Of a DNA stretch of 64,000 nt, positions 34,031 to 43,284 are shown piece after piece. Both the position numbers and the translations under genes were made by a program. The first letter of the stretch is position 1. Each line of letters starts with the position of its first letter. The stretch comes from Burkholderia pyrrocinia (GTDB lineage Bacteria; Pseudomonadota; Gammaproteobacteria; Burkholderiales; Burkholderiaceae): contig NZ_CP094459.1 in NCBI RefSeq assembly GCF_022809715.1, forward strand, positions 1,984,001 through 2,048,000, read 5' to 3'. Below the pieces are notes generated by a model, which saw only the letters and a list, made by a program, of their open reading frames with translations, did not search any database and was not told the origin of the DNA.

Positions 34031-34852
34031 TCAGGTCGCGAACCCCGCCATCCGCTTGCGCTCTTGCCGCAGCATCACGAAGTTCGCGATCACGACGCCG
34101 GCCGTCACCGCGACGATGAACAGCGTCGCGAGCGCGTTCATCTCCGGATTCAGCCCGAGGCGCACGCGCGAGAACACGACGAGCGGCAGCGTCGTCGAGC
34201 CGGGGCCCGACAGGAACGCCGACAGCACGAGGTCGTCGATCGACAGCGTGAACGACAGCAGCCAGCCCGCGATCAGCGCCTGCGAGATCAGCGGCAGCGT
34301 GATCGTGAAGAACACCTTCAACGGCGTCGCGCCGAGATCGAGCGCGGCTTCTTCCAGCGACGGATTCAGCTCGCGCACACGCGACTGCACGATGATCGCG
34401 ACATACGAGATGCACAGCATCACGTGGCCGAGCCAGATCGTGAAGATGCCGCGCTCGGCCGGCCAGCCGATCCACTTCGCGAGCTCGATGAACAGCAGCA
34501 GCAGCGAGATCCCCTGGATCACCTCGGGAATCACGAGCGGCGCGTTGATCATCCCGCTGAACAGCGCGAAGCCGCGAAAGCGCCCCATCCGCGCGAGCAC
34601 GAAGCCGGCCCACGTGCCGATGAACACCGACGCGAACGCGGTCAGCACGCCGATCTTCAGCGACAGCCACGCGGCCGTCAGCAGTTCGTCGTCCTCGACG
34701 AGCGCCGAGTACCAGCGGAACGAAAAGCCCGACCACACGGTGACGAGCTTCGACTCGTTGAACGAATAGACGATCAGGCTGATGATCGGGATGTACAGGA
34801 ACGCGAAGCCGGCAAACAGCGCCGCGAACTGCAGGTAACGATTCGGCTTCAT
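34031..34852 (-). CDS. potI: Putrescine ABC transporter permease PotI
   Basis: A 273-residue membrane protein of the MetI-like permease fold, with about six membrane segments. The binding-protein-dependent transport signature A-A-L-D-L-G-A-T-P-L-K-V-F-F-T-I-T-L-P-L-I lies near residue 185 (the EAA loop that contacts PotG). It overlaps potH by four bases (ATGA) and ends the pot operon. Confidence 0.9.
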   Translation of the reverse strand: MKPNRYLQFAALFAGFAFLYIPIISLIVYSFNESKLVTVWSGFSFRWYSALVEDDELLTAAWLSLKIGVLTAFASVFIGTWAGFVLARMGRFRGFALFSGMINAPLVIPEVIQGISLLLLFIELAKWIGWPAERGIFTIWLGHVMLCISYVAIIVQSRVRELNPSLEEAALDLGATPLKVFFTITLPLISQALIAGWLLSFTLSIDDLVLSAFLSGPGSTTLPLVVFSRVRLGLNPEMNALATLFIVAVTAGVVIANFVMLRQERKRMAGFAT

Positions 34853-35775
34853 CGGCGGCCCCCCTGCTCCTTCGCCTGGAAGTGCTGGAACATCGCCATC
34901 GGCACGAGCAGCAGCAGCACCATCGCGCAGGTCACCGCCGACGCCATCGGCCAGTCTGCGTTGTTGAAGAACTCATTCCACATCACGCGACCGATCATCA
35001 GCGTGTTCGCACCGCCGAGCAGTTCCGGAATCACGTACTCGCCGACCGCCGGGATGAACACGAGCAGGCAGCCCGCGATGATCCCGTTCTTCGACAGCGG
35101 CAGCGTGATCTGCACGAACGCCTTCCACGGTTTCGCGCCGAGATCGTATGCGGCTTCGAGCAGGCGCAGGTCCATCTTCACGAGGTGCGCGTAGAGCGGC
35201 ATCACGAGGAACGGCAGGTACGAATACACCATCCCGATGTACACCGCGTAGTTCGTGCGGTACAACTCGATCGGCGTATGGGTCAGGCCGATCCACATCA
35301 GGAAGTTGTTCAGCAGCCCGTTGTTCTTCAGGATGCCGATCCATGCATACACGCGGATCAGGAACGACGTCCAGAACGGCAGCATCACGCCCATCATCAG
35401 CAGGTTGCGGGTCGCCGGGTTCGAGCGCGCGATGTAGTACGCCATCGGATAGCCGATCAGCAGACACAGCAGCGTCGTGACCGCGGCCACCCACACCGAG
35501 TTCACGTAGGTCGCGAAATACAGGCTGTCGGTGAACAGGAACGCGTAGTGCGACAGGTTCAGCGCGACGTGCACGACGCCGTCCGCGTACGACGCGAGCT
35601 CGGTGTACGGCGGGATGCCGAGCTGCAGCTCCGCGAAGCTGATCTTGACGACCAGCACGAACGGCACGAGGAAGAACAGCACGAGCCACGTGAACGGCCC
35701 GGCGACGACCGCCGACGCGCCCGTCAGGTTGAAGCGCCGCACCGGCCACTCGAGCAGGGACTTGAACGCGCTCAT
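34849..35775 (-). CDS. potH: Putrescine ABC transporter permease PotH
   Basis: A 308-residue permease with six membrane segments. The EAA-type loop L-E-A-A-Y-D-L-G-A-K-P-W-K-A-F-V-Q-I-T-L-P-L lies near residue 215. The N-terminus (P-F-T-W-L-V-L-F-F-L-V-P-F-V-L-V-V-K-I-S-F-A) matches PotH. It pairs with PotI as the heterodimeric membrane channel and is coupled to potG and potI by overlapping stops and starts. Confidence 0.9.
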   Translation of the reverse strand: MSAFKSLLEWPVRRFNLTGASAVVAGPFTWLVLFFLVPFVLVVKISFAELQLGIPPYTELASYADGVVHVALNLSHYAFLFTDSLYFATYVNSVWVAAVTTLLCLLIGYPMAYYIARSNPATRNLLMMGVMLPFWTSFLIRVYAWIGILKNNGLLNNFLMWIGLTHTPIELYRTNYAVYIGMVYSYLPFLVMPLYAHLVKMDLRLLEAAYDLGAKPWKAFVQITLPLSKNGIIAGCLLVFIPAVGEYVIPELLGGANTLMIGRVMWNEFFNNADWPMASAVTCAMVLLLLVPMAMFQHFQAKEQGGRR

Positions 35776-36932
35776 GACGTCAGCACCACGCCTGCGGTCG
35801 CGCTCCAGCGCACGTAGATCTCGTCGCCGAGCGACGGCGTGTCGAGCTCCGAAATCGCGAGGCTCGACACGTTCGCGATCACCGTCTTGCCCGCGTCGAG
35901 CTTCACGTGATATAGCGAATAGCCGCCCATGTACGCGACGTTGCTGATCCTGCCGCGCGCCCAGTTGAACGCGCCTTCGGGCGGCTTGCGCGTGAGCGCG
36001 ATCCGCTCGGGGCGCACCGATACCGTGACCGGCATCCCGAGCGGGCCCGAGATCCCGTGGCTCACGTACAGCCGGCTCGGCAGCTCCGGCGATTCGATGT
36101 ACACGTGGTCGGGTTCGTCCTCGACGGTCACGCCGTCGAACAGGTTCGTCGAGCCGATGAACTCGGCCGAGAAGCGGCTGTTCGGATATTCGTAGACCTC
36201 GTTCGGCGAGCCGATCTGCACGATCTGCCCTTCGCTCATCACCGCGAGGCGGTTCGCCATCGTCATCGCTTCTTCCTGGTCGTGCGTGACCATGATGCAG
36301 GTGACGCCGACCTTGTTCAGGATGTTGACGAGCTCGATCTGCGTGCGCTGGCGGATCTGCTTGTCGAGCGCGGACATCGGCTCGTCGAGCAGCAGCAGCT
36401 TCGGGCGCTTGACCAGCGAACGCGCGAGCGCGACGCGCTGCTGCTGGCCGCCGGAGAGCTGATGCGGCTTGCGCTTCGCGTACTTGCTCATCTGCACGAG
36501 TTCGAGCGCCGCATGCACGCGCTCCTTCAGCTCGGCCTTCGGCACGCCTTCCTGCTTCAAGCCGAACGCGACGTTCGACTCGACCGACATGTGCGGGAAC
36601 AGCGCATACGACTGGAACATCATGTTCACGGGCCGCTTGTACGGCGGCATCTGCGCAAGGTCCTCGCCGTCGATCAGGATCTTGCCCGACGTGACCGTCT
36701 CGAGGCCCGCGAGCATCCGCAGCAACGTCGACTTGCCGCAGCCCGAGCTGCCGAGCAGCGCGAACAGCTCGCCCTGGCGCACGGTCAGGTTGACGCTGCG
36801 CACGGCTTCGGTGTCGCCGAATTTCTTCACGACGTCGACGATCTGGACAAAGTTCTCGGCGCGCGCATTGGCGCCGGAGGAGGAAACGGAGGACGGTGCG
36901 CCCGCGACCGGCGCACCCGACTGGCTATTCAT
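35772..36932 (-). CDS. potG: Putrescine ABC transporter ATPase PotG
   Basis: A 386-residue protein. Walker A G-S-S-G-C-G-K-S-T is near residue 58, the ABC signature L-S-G-G-Q-Q-Q-R-V-A-L-A near residue 158 and Walker B L-L-L-L-D-E-P near residue 178, followed by a TOBE domain (residues 300-380) typical of PotA/PotG. It powers uptake of putrescine. A short hairpin lies in the 87-bp potF-potG gap (AAGCCCC / GGGGCTT, 36963-36987) and could lower expression of G-H-I relative to F. Confidence 0.92.
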   Translation of the reverse strand: MNSQSGAPVAGAPSSVSSSGANARAENFVQIVDVVKKFGDTEAVRSVNLTVRQGELFALLGSSGCGKSTLLRMLAGLETVTSGKILIDGEDLAQMPPYKRPVNMMFQSYALFPHMSVESNVAFGLKQEGVPKAELKERVHAALELVQMSKYAKRKPHQLSGGQQQRVALARSLVKRPKLLLLDEPMSALDKQIRQRTQIELVNILNKVGVTCIMVTHDQEEAMTMANRLAVMSEGQIVQIGSPNEVYEYPNSRFSAEFIGSTNLFDGVTVEDEPDHVYIESPELPSRLYVSHGISGPLGMPVTVSVRPERIALTRKPPEGAFNWARGRISNVAYMGGYSLYHVKLDAGKTVIANVSSLAISELDTPSLGDEIYVRWSATAGVVLTS

Positions 36933-37019
36933 GATGTGCTGCTTCTCTCCTGCGTTTAACGAACAAAGCCCCCGGGGGCACCAGGGGCTTCATGACTGCT
37001 GGGGGAACGCCGGCTCGCG

Positions 37020-38114
37020 TCAGCGGCCCGACTTCAGCTCGGTCCACAGACGCGTCTGCAGGCGCTGGATTTCAGGCGGCAGCGGCTTGAGCAGGAACAG
37101 CGTCTTCACGACGTCGGCCGGCGGGTAGACGGCCGGATCGTTCGCGACGTCAGGCCGCACGTACTTGCGTGCCTCGGCATTGGCGCTCGGGTAGTACACC
37201 GCGTTCGTGATCGCCGCGTGCACCTTCGGATCCTCGATGTAGTTGATCCACTGCAGCGCGGCATCCTTGTTCTTCGCGTCCTTCGGGATCGCCATCACGT
37301 CGAACCACACCGGCGCGCCGCCCTTCGGAATGTAGTACTCGACCTTGTACGGCTTCTTCGCCTCGATCGCGCGATGCTTCGCGATCACGACGTCGCCCGA
37401 CCAGCCGAACGCGAAGCAGATGTCGCCGCCGACCAGGTCGTTGATGTAGCCCGACGAGTTGAATTGCGTGATGTACGGGCGGATCTTCTTCAGCACTTCC
37501 ATCGCGGCCTTGTAGTCGGCCGGGTTCGTGCTCATCGGATCCTTGCCGATGTAGTGCAGCGTCGCCGCGAACATCTGGTCGGGCGCGTCGAGCACCGACA
37601 CGCCGCAGGTCTTCAGCTTCGAGAGGTTTTCAGGCTTGAACAGGATGTCCCAGTTGTCGAGCGGCACCTTGCCGAGCGCCTGCTGCGCCTTGGTCAGGTT
37701 GTACGCGAGACCGGTCGTGCCGTACGCCCAGGGCACCGAGTACTTGTTGCCCGGATCCGCGCCCGCGACGAGCGCCATCAGTTGCGGATCGAGGTACTTG
37801 AGGTTCGGCAGCTTCGACTTGTCGAGCGGCGCGAAGATGCCGGCGGCGATCTGCTTGCCCGCGTAGTTGCTGGTCGGCACGACGATGTCGTAGCCCGAGC
37901 TGCCCGTCAGCAGCTTCGCCTGCAGCGTGTCGTCGCTGTCGTAGTTGTCGTAGCGGACCTTGACGCCCGCCTGCTTCTCGAAGTTCGGGATCGTGTCCTT
38001 CGCAATGTAGTCCGACCAGTTATAGACATTGAGCTGCGTATCCTTCGCCGCTGCCGCCGATGCACCCACGCACAGCGCGAGCGCTGCGAACCGGCCCACT
38101 ACTTTTGCTTTCAT
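37020..38114 (-). CDS. potF: Putrescine-binding periplasmic protein PotF
   Basis: A 364-residue secreted protein, signal peptide MKAKVVGRFAALALCVGASAAAAK. The start of the mature part, L-N-V-Y-N-W-S-D-Y-I-A-K-D-T-I-P-N-F-E, is the PotD/PotF hallmark; the substrate-shaping D-N-W-D-I-L and G-W-S-G-D segments are also there. It delivers putrescine (or a related polyamine) to PotGHI. It begins the operon; 516 bases separate it from the DUF1289 gene upstream. Confidence 0.9.
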   Translation of the reverse strand: MKAKVVGRFAALALCVGASAAAAKDTQLNVYNWSDYIAKDTIPNFEKQAGVKVRYDNYDSDDTLQAKLLTGSSGYDIVVPTSNYAGKQIAAGIFAPLDKSKLPNLKYLDPQLMALVAGADPGNKYSVPWAYGTTGLAYNLTKAQQALGKVPLDNWDILFKPENLSKLKTCGVSVLDAPDQMFAATLHYIGKDPMSTNPADYKAAMEVLKKIRPYITQFNSSGYINDLVGGDICFAFGWSGDVVIAKHRAIEAKKPYKVEYYIPKGGAPVWFDVMAIPKDAKNKDAALQWINYIEDPKVHAAITNAVYYPSANAEARKYVRPDVANDPAVYPPADVVKTLFLLKPLPPEIQRLQTRLWTELKSGR

Positions 38115-38630
38115 CCCGTTCTCCCTCCGGCCGAACCGTTTGTCCGGCTGCCGTCTGCCTCGTCACGGCGGCGCATTCTGGTGCTCCGCCCCTCGAAAAC
38201 CCCGAAAACTACCACCATTCGCGCTCCGTCACAAAAAAATCATGCCGGTGTCGCGCAAACGGAACAGATTACCGCCGCCGACCAGTCAGGCCGCCCGTGC
38301 GGTCGGGCATTCCGAGGGGAATTCTATCGGGTAATCCGCGGCTGTCCACCGGGAAAAACGGGCAGCAGCGCAACCGTGTTCGCCGGCTGCTCGGGTCGCG
38401 CGCCCGACGGCCGGGCACGCCGGCGTTTCACCGGTGAAATCGCGGCGCGCTTCGCGCACCGACGCGTGGCTGGCCGCCCCGTGGGCCAGGCGTTGCCGTG
38501 CGGCTGCGCCGGACCGGCCAGCCGCACGTTACGACGATGCGCCGGTACCGCATGCCGGCCGCACCCGCCGGGCCGATCGGCCACGATGCATTAAAATGGC
38601 GGCTGACGATTCAACTGCGCGAACCCTCCG
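38115..38630. other. 516-bp intergenic region before potF
   Basis: No convincing gene is seen; short frames on both strands lack ribosome sites. The stretch 38200-38240 is AT-richer and probably holds the potF promoter. Nothing further was recognised. Confidence 0.5.
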
Positions 38631-38834
38631 ATGGCCTCCAATCTCCACGACCTGCCCGACAGCCCCTGCATCGGCGTGTGCTCGACCCTCTTCGACGAAG
38701 TCTGCAAGGGCTGCGGCCGCACGGCCGCCGAAGTGTCGAACTGGGTGTTCCTGAGCGACGACGAAAAGCGCGCGGTGTGGGAGCGCATCACGCGCGAAGG
38801 CACTGCGATGCGCTTCCAGTACGACAAGCTGTAA
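38631..38834 (+). CDS. DUF1289 family protein
   Basis: A 67-residue protein (MASNLHDLPDSPCIGVCSTLF). The cysteine pattern S-P-C-I-G-V-C-x9-C-K-G-C-G-R-T and the W-x-x-L/M-S-D-D-E-K segment define DUF1289 (PF06945). The four cysteines (residues 13, 17, 27, 30) may hold a metal or iron-sulfur centre. Function is unknown. It ends at 38834, 14 bases before the A-tract of the minus-strand OmpW-gene terminator. Confidence 0.85.
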   Translation: MASNLHDLPDSPCIGVCSTLFDEVCKGCGRTAAEVSNWVFLSDDEKRAVWERITREGTAMRFQYDKL

Positions 38835-38847
38835 ATCCATCGCGCAT

Positions 38848-38878
38848 AAAAAAAGCGGCATGACGACCGCCATGCCGC
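38848..38878 (-). terminator. Terminator of the OmpW-family gene
   Basis: On the minus strand, stem GCGGCATG / CATGCCGC around an 8-base loop is followed by seven T residues. It lies 42 bases after the OmpW stop and may also stop the short DUF1289 transcript. Confidence 0.85.
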
Positions 38879-38920
38879 GAACCCCAACTCTGTTCTAACT
38901 CTGTTCTTTTCCCGCCGCGT

Positions 38921-39562
38921 CTAGAACTTCATCCCGACGCCCACGCCGACGATCAACGGATCGATGTGCAGCGTGCCGATACCCTTGTCGCCGAGCGTCG
39001 CATCGGTGCTCATCCAGATCTTCTTCACGTCGACGTTCATGAACACCTTCTTCGTCAACTGCACGTCGACGCCGAACTGCAGCGCCGGCCCGAAGCTGCT
39101 CTTGTTGATCGACACGCCTTCCCCGCCGACGTTGAGCCCGTTGTTGTAGAAGTACGTGTAGTTCAACCCGGCGCCGACGTACGGACGCACCTTGCCGGCA
39201 TGGTTGAAGTGATACTGCAGCAGCAGCGTCGGCGGCAGCACGCCCACGCCGCCGAGGTTGCCGAGGCTCGACGTCACCTGGTGCCGCGACGTGCCGAGGA
39301 TCAGCTCGACACCGAGGTAGTCGCGGATCATGTACGTGAAGTCGAGCTCGGGCACGATCGCGTTGTTCACGCCGACGTTGAGCGCGCCGAGCGTGTCGCT
39401 CGCGCGCTCGTTCGGCTGGATGCTGATCGCGCGCAGCCGGACCAGGACGTCACCCTGGTTGATGCCGTCGCCCGGCGACGCCGCGTGCGACACCGACGGC
39501 ATCGCGACGAAGCTTGCCGCGACGGCGGCAGCGGTGACAAAAGTTCGAATCGTTTTATGCAT
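38921..39562 (-). CDS. ompW: OmpW-family outer membrane beta-barrel protein
   Basis: A 213-residue protein from ATG 39562 (MHKTIRTFVTAAAV), with a signal peptide cut after S-V-S-H-A. The text G-D-V-L-V-R-L-R-A-I-S-I-Q-P, V-G-V-N-N-A-I-V-P-E-L-D-F-T-Y, P-P-T-L-L-L-Q-Y-H-F and the terminal aromatic F-stop are OmpW/AlkL features (PF03922). OmpW forms a small eight-stranded pore for hydrophobic compounds and is often oxidative-stress or iron-regulated. An upstream extension to 39946 runs into the next gene and is rejected. Confidence 0.88.
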   Translation of the reverse strand: MHKTIRTFVTAAAVAASFVAMPSVSHAASPGDGINQGDVLVRLRAISIQPNERASDTLGALNVGVNNAIVPELDFTYMIRDYLGVELILGTSRHQVTSSLGNLGGVGVLPPTLLLQYHFNHAGKVRPYVGAGLNYTYFYNNGLNVGGEGVSINKSSFGPALQFGVDVQLTKKVFMNVDVKKIWMSTDATLGDKGIGTLHIDPLIVGVGVGMKF

Positions 39563-39627
39563 GGTACGGACCCCCAAAGAATGGTTTCCATTCTCCCCGT
39601 AGGGTCTTTTCCTTATCTTGATATTCG

Positions 39628-40818
39628 TCAAGCCAGCGTAAACGTGGGGCGGTTTGCCGCAGGCTCGGTCGCACGGCCCGTCAGCAGCAGGTCGAGCAAA
39701 TCGCGCACGCTGCGGATCGCGCGGCCGAACGGCAGCGCTTCGCGGCCGCGGAAGAACAAGCCGTTCGCGACGTCGCCGCGCAGCGCGGCCGCCAGCCGCG
39801 TGTCGATGCAGAAATGGCCGAACTTCTCGATGCCGTCGCGCAAGCCGCATACGCTCAGGCATTCGAGCGCGGTTGGACAGCGCTGCTTGAATGCGCCTAG
39901 CTTGTTGCGAATACGCGTCTCGTTGCGCAGGTAACGATCGAGCCATGGCGTCTTCACCGCGCGCGCGGGCAGCCCCGTCACGCTGACGAATTCGACGATG
40001 TCGTCGGGCGTCGCATCGGCGAGCACGCGCTTGAAGTCCGGATGCGCGTCACCCTCTTCCGTCACCGCGAACGGCGTCCCGACCTGCACGCCGTTCGCAC
40101 CGGCCGCCAGCGCCTCACGCACCATGTCGTGACTGTTGATCCCGCCCGCAACGATCAGCGGGATCGTGTCGCGCGCGAGGCCGAGCGACGCCATCACCTG
40201 CGCGGTCTCGTCGAGCACGCGCGCGAAATCGAAGCGCGCGTCGTGCATGTCGTCGATCTGCGTGACGCCGAGGTGGCCGCCCGCGTGCGCCGGATGCTCG
40301 ATCACGATCGCATCGGGCAGGCGCCCCTTCTTCATCCACTTCTTCAGCACGAGCGCGATCCCGCGGCTGTCCGACAGGATCGGGATCAGCGCGATGTCGT
40401 GTCCTTGCGTGAGATCGGGCAGGTCGAGCGGCAGGCCCGCGCCCATCACGACCGCATCGGCGCCCTCGTCGCACGCGACTCGCACGTAGTCCGCATGCGC
40501 GCTCACCGCCTTCATCACGTTGACCGCAATCATCCCGCGCCCTTCGCCGTAGGTCTTCGCGAGACGGATCTCGCGCGCCAGTGCGTCGAGGTTCGCGGCC
40601 TCTAGCGTCGCGCGATCGGGCTGCGCACGGCAACGCGCGAGCAGGTCCGCATGATGGTGGCGCAGGTCGATGCTCGCGATCGTGCCGACCGCGCCTTCGC
40701 GCGCGACGCTGCCCGCCAGCCGGTGCGCGGAGATGCCGACGCCCATGCCACCCTGCACGACAGGCAGCAAGGTACGGCCGCGTATCGTCAGCGGCGGAAA
40801 GGAAGTGCGTACGGTCAT
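39628..40818 (-). CDS. NAD(P)H-dependent flavin oxidoreductase / nitronate monooxygenase-like
   Basis: A 396-residue TIM-barrel FMN protein (PF03060). The N-terminal P-V-V-Q-G-G-M-G-V-G-I-S, the catalytic-loop H-P-A-H-A-G-G-H-L-G and phosphate-binding G-G-I-N-S-H-D-M-V-R-E-A-L-A-A-G-A-N-G-V-Q-V-G-T are visible. Family members oxidise nitronates or reduce enoyl-ACP-like substrates; the long C-terminal region (residues 280-396, with two C-x-x-x-C-type cysteine pairs) is less common. The stop is 66 bases past the OmpW start. Substrate is unknown. Confidence 0.75.
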   Translation of the reverse strand: MTVRTSFPPLTIRGRTLLPVVQGGMGVGISAHRLAGSVAREGAVGTIASIDLRHHHADLLARCRAQPDRATLEAANLDALAREIRLAKTYGEGRGMIAVNVMKAVSAHADYVRVACDEGADAVVMGAGLPLDLPDLTQGHDIALIPILSDSRGIALVLKKWMKKGRLPDAIVIEHPAHAGGHLGVTQIDDMHDARFDFARVLDETAQVMASLGLARDTIPLIVAGGINSHDMVREALAAGANGVQVGTPFAVTEEGDAHPDFKRVLADATPDDIVEFVSVTGLPARAVKTPWLDRYLRNETRIRNKLGAFKQRCPTALECLSVCGLRDGIEKFGHFCIDTRLAAALRGDVANGLFFRGREALPFGRAIRSVRDLLDLLLTGRATEPAANRPTFTLA

Positions 40819-40890
40819 CGGATACCTCGTCGGAACATCGGAACCGCGATGATCGGCGATTCACTGCAGCGCACCTTGACGGCCGTCAAT

Positions 40891-40917
40891 AAAAAACGGC
40901 ACGCGAGCGTGCCGTTT
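40891..40917 (-). terminator. Terminator of the aldehyde dehydrogenase gene
   Basis: Stem AAACGGCAC / GTGCCGTTT with a 6-base loop, followed on the minus strand by six T residues (TTTTTTATTG). It lies 24 bases past the stop at 40941. Confidence 0.9.
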
Positions 40918-40940
40918 CCGGTTCATGCAGTGCGAAACGC

Positions 40941-42377
40941 TCAGGCCGGCTTCGCTGGCTTCAACTGCATCGACTTGTACTCGAGATACTCTTCGAGCCC
41001 GTACACGCCGTTCTCGCGGCCGTGCCCCGACTGCTTGTAGCCGCCGAACGGCGCGGCGCCGTTCCACGTGCCGCCGTTGATGTCGACCTGCCCCGTGCGG
41101 ATGCGCCGCGCGATGCCCATCGCACGTTCGTCGCTGCCGGCCCATACCGCGCCGCCGAGCCCGTACGGCGAATCGTTCGCGATCCGCACGGCTTCGTCTT
41201 CGTCGCGATACGTGATGATCGACAGCACCGGCCCGAAGATCTCTTCCTGCGCGATCGTCGATTTCGGATCGACCCGGCCGAACACGGTCGGCTTCACGAA
41301 GAAACCTTTCGCGAGCCCTTCCGGCAGGCCCGTGCCGCCCGTCACGAGTTCCGCGCCTTCATCGATCCCGCGCTGGATGTACGCCTGCACCCGCTGCTGC
41401 TGCACGGCCGACGCGAGCGCACCGAGGCGCGTCGCGTCCTGCCGCGGATCGCCCGCCACGTATGTTTCGGCCACGGCCTTCGCAATCTCGCGCGCCTCTT
41501 CGTAGCGCGCTTCCGGCACCAGCATCCGCGTGTGCGCCGAGCAGGTCTGCCCCGCGTTCAGGTAGCACGCGTTGACCGTGCCCTTCACCGCCGTCGCGAA
41601 ATCGGCATCGTCGAGGATCACCGACGCCGACTTGCCGCCCAGTTCGAGCGCGACGCGCTTGACGCCTGCGGCCGCCAGCTCGGCCACGCGCTTGCCGGCG
41701 CGCGTCGAGCCCGTGAACGACACCATGTCGACGTCCGGGTCGGTGGCCAGCACTTCGCCGACGACCGGGCCGTAGCCGCACACGAGGTTGAACACGCCGG
41801 CCGGCAGGCCGGCTTCGTGAATCGCTTCGGCGAGCATGAATGCGTTGAGCGGCGCGACTTCGGACGGCTTCAGGACCACCGTGCAACCGGCCGCGAGCGC
41901 CGGCGCGACCTTCAGCGTGACCTGGTTGAGCGGGTAGTTCCACGGCGTGATCGCCGCGACCACGCCGACCGGCTCGCGCACCACGAGCGAGTTGCCGACC
42001 TGTGCCTCGAATTCGAACGACTCGGCGAGCTTCGCATACGCCTTCCAGTTGTAGATCGGGCCGCCGACCTGGATCGCGCGCGACAGCTTGATCGGCATCC
42101 CGACTTCGCCGGTGATCGACTGCGCGAGTTCCTCGCTGCGCGCCTGCAGACGCTCGACGATCTTGCGCAGATAGCCCGCGCGCGTCGCGGCCGGCGTGGC
42201 CGCCCACGCGTCGAAGGCCGCGCGCGCCGCGCGGATCGCGTCCTGCGCGTCGGAGGCGATGCCCTCCGGAATCCGGCCGATCACGGCCTCGGTGCCCGAG
42301 TCGATCACGTCGATCGTGCCCGTTCCGGCCGGTTTGCGCCATGCGCCGTCGATATAGAACTGGTCGTAGATTTTCAT
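40941..42377 (-). CDS. NAD(P)-dependent aldehyde dehydrogenase
   Basis: A 478-residue ALDH. Catalytic Cys in N-A-G-Q-T-C-S-A near residue 276, catalytic Glu in A-L-E-L-G-G-K-S-A near residue 243, cofactor-binding segments P-W-N-Y-P-L-N-Q and F-T-G-S-T-R-A-G. The N-terminus [13 protein letters not shown] resembles a broad family of semialdehyde/phenylacetaldehyde-type enzymes; the substrate cannot be chosen. It stands alone between a terminator and a repeat-containing gap. Confidence 0.88.
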   Translation of the reverse strand: MKIYDQFYIDGAWRKPAGTGTIDVIDSGTEAVIGRIPEGIASDAQDAIRAARAAFDAWAATPAATRAGYLRKIVERLQARSEELAQSITGEVGMPIKLSRAIQVGGPIYNWKAYAKLAESFEFEAQVGNSLVVREPVGVVAAITPWNYPLNQVTLKVAPALAAGCTVVLKPSEVAPLNAFMLAEAIHEAGLPAGVFNLVCGYGPVVGEVLATDPDVDMVSFTGSTRAGKRVAELAAAGVKRVALELGGKSASVILDDADFATAVKGTVNACYLNAGQTCSAHTRMLVPEARYEEAREIAKAVAETYVAGDPRQDATRLGALASAVQQQRVQAYIQRGIDEGAELVTGGTGLPEGLAKGFFVKPTVFGRVDPKSTIAQEEIFGPVLSIITYRDEDEAVRIANDSPYGLGGAVWAGSDERAMGIARRIRTGQVDINGGTWNGAAPFGGYKQSGHGRENGVYGLEEYLEYKSMQLKPAKPA

Positions 42378-42403
42378 CGTGTTCCGTCTCCTGTCGGGCA
42401 GAG

Positions 42404-42460
42404 TTGGCGCTTTAGCGCTTATGGCGGCTGGAGCAGGTACTCCAGCCCCATGCTTCGCGG
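42404..42460. repeat. Intergenic hairpin repeat upstream of the aldehyde dehydrogenase gene
   Basis: Begins TTGGCGCTTTAGCGCTTA, with GCGCT/AGCGC arms, then the perfect 8-bp hairpin GGCTGGAG-CAGGTA-CTCCAGCC (42426-42447), then CCCATGCTTCGCGG. First and last parts are shared with the repeat near 8.9 kb, which lacks the middle hairpin. No gene is visible in the rest of the 335-bp gap (42378-42712). Confidence 0.8.
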
Positions 42461-42712
42461 GAAAGCCGACATTCTAGCGAGCGTTGCGGTCGACTGGCGT
42501 GACGATTGACAGCCGTTCGAAAGGACTCCGGCCTCTGCCGCACCCTCGCTGCGCCGTCGGCGTGAACGCCGGCCCGACGTCCGCGATACCGCCGTCGTGT
42601 CCGCATCCGCCCGGGTGCGCGGCCGGGCCCGCATCGTGCTATGTTTTTATTATCGGCACCGGCCCATTGCGACCGGCGCCGCCCGGAATCGACGCATTTC
42701 GTGAGCGCTGCC

Positions 42713-43078
42713 ATGTCCGACGCATCCCATACCCTCGGCTCGCAAGACCGCCTGGAGCTGCTTTGCTGGCTCACCTGCGGCAATCTCGGCGCGTTTTACC
42801 TCAACGAATCGTGGCCGGACGCCACGTTCCAGGTCCAGGCCGCGCACCGCTGGCTCGATCGCCATCACCGTCAGGCCGACTGGCTCGCGATCGCCAAGCT
42901 CGCGGCGCTCGCGCAGGACATCGCGAAGCGGCACGCCGGGTTCGTGGACGCGCCGTGGGCACGCGACGCGGTCGAGGAAATCGTCGATACCGACGATCTC
43001 GACTATCGGGCAAAACTCGTGCAATGGGTGTACGACGATTGCTGCAAGGCGCTCGCGGACAAGCGGCTGGCCGATTGA
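42713..43078 (+). CDS. Hypothetical protein, 121 residues
   Basis: A soluble helical protein (MSDASHTLGSQDRLELLCWLTCGNLGAFYLNE). No signal peptide or membrane segment. Conserved-looking W-L-D-R-H-H-R-Q-A-D-W and the C-terminal D-D-C-C-K-A-L-A-D-K are visible, but no catalytic motif. An upstream extension is open. A TTTTTATTATC-type AT-rich element 60 bases before the start may be its promoter. Function unknown. Confidence 0.6.
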   Translation: MSDASHTLGSQDRLELLCWLTCGNLGAFYLNESWPDATFQVQAAHRWLDRHHRQADWLAIAKLAALAQDIAKRHAGFVDAPWARDAVEEIVDTDDLDYRAKLVQWVYDDCCKALADKRLAD

Positions 43079-43284
43079 GCTGCGTTTCGAGCCGCACGCG
43101 TGCGGGCCGCGGCACCGCTCTGCGCGACGGTCTTTTCGTCGATGCGGAAGTAGCGGCCTGACTGACAGCGTAGGTACGCCAGCACCGCCCCCTGCGCGGA
43201 CACACGCGAAGCGTCATGGAATCGTCGTCGCCTGTCGTTCGGACCATCCGGCCCAATCCCACCTCGAACCCGAAGGATGCTCGC

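Noticed and set aside
38060..38437. Short plus-strand frames upstream of the DUF1289 gene
   Set aside because: They overlap potF antisense or lie in an AT-rich promoter gap, lack ribosome sites and show no family features.
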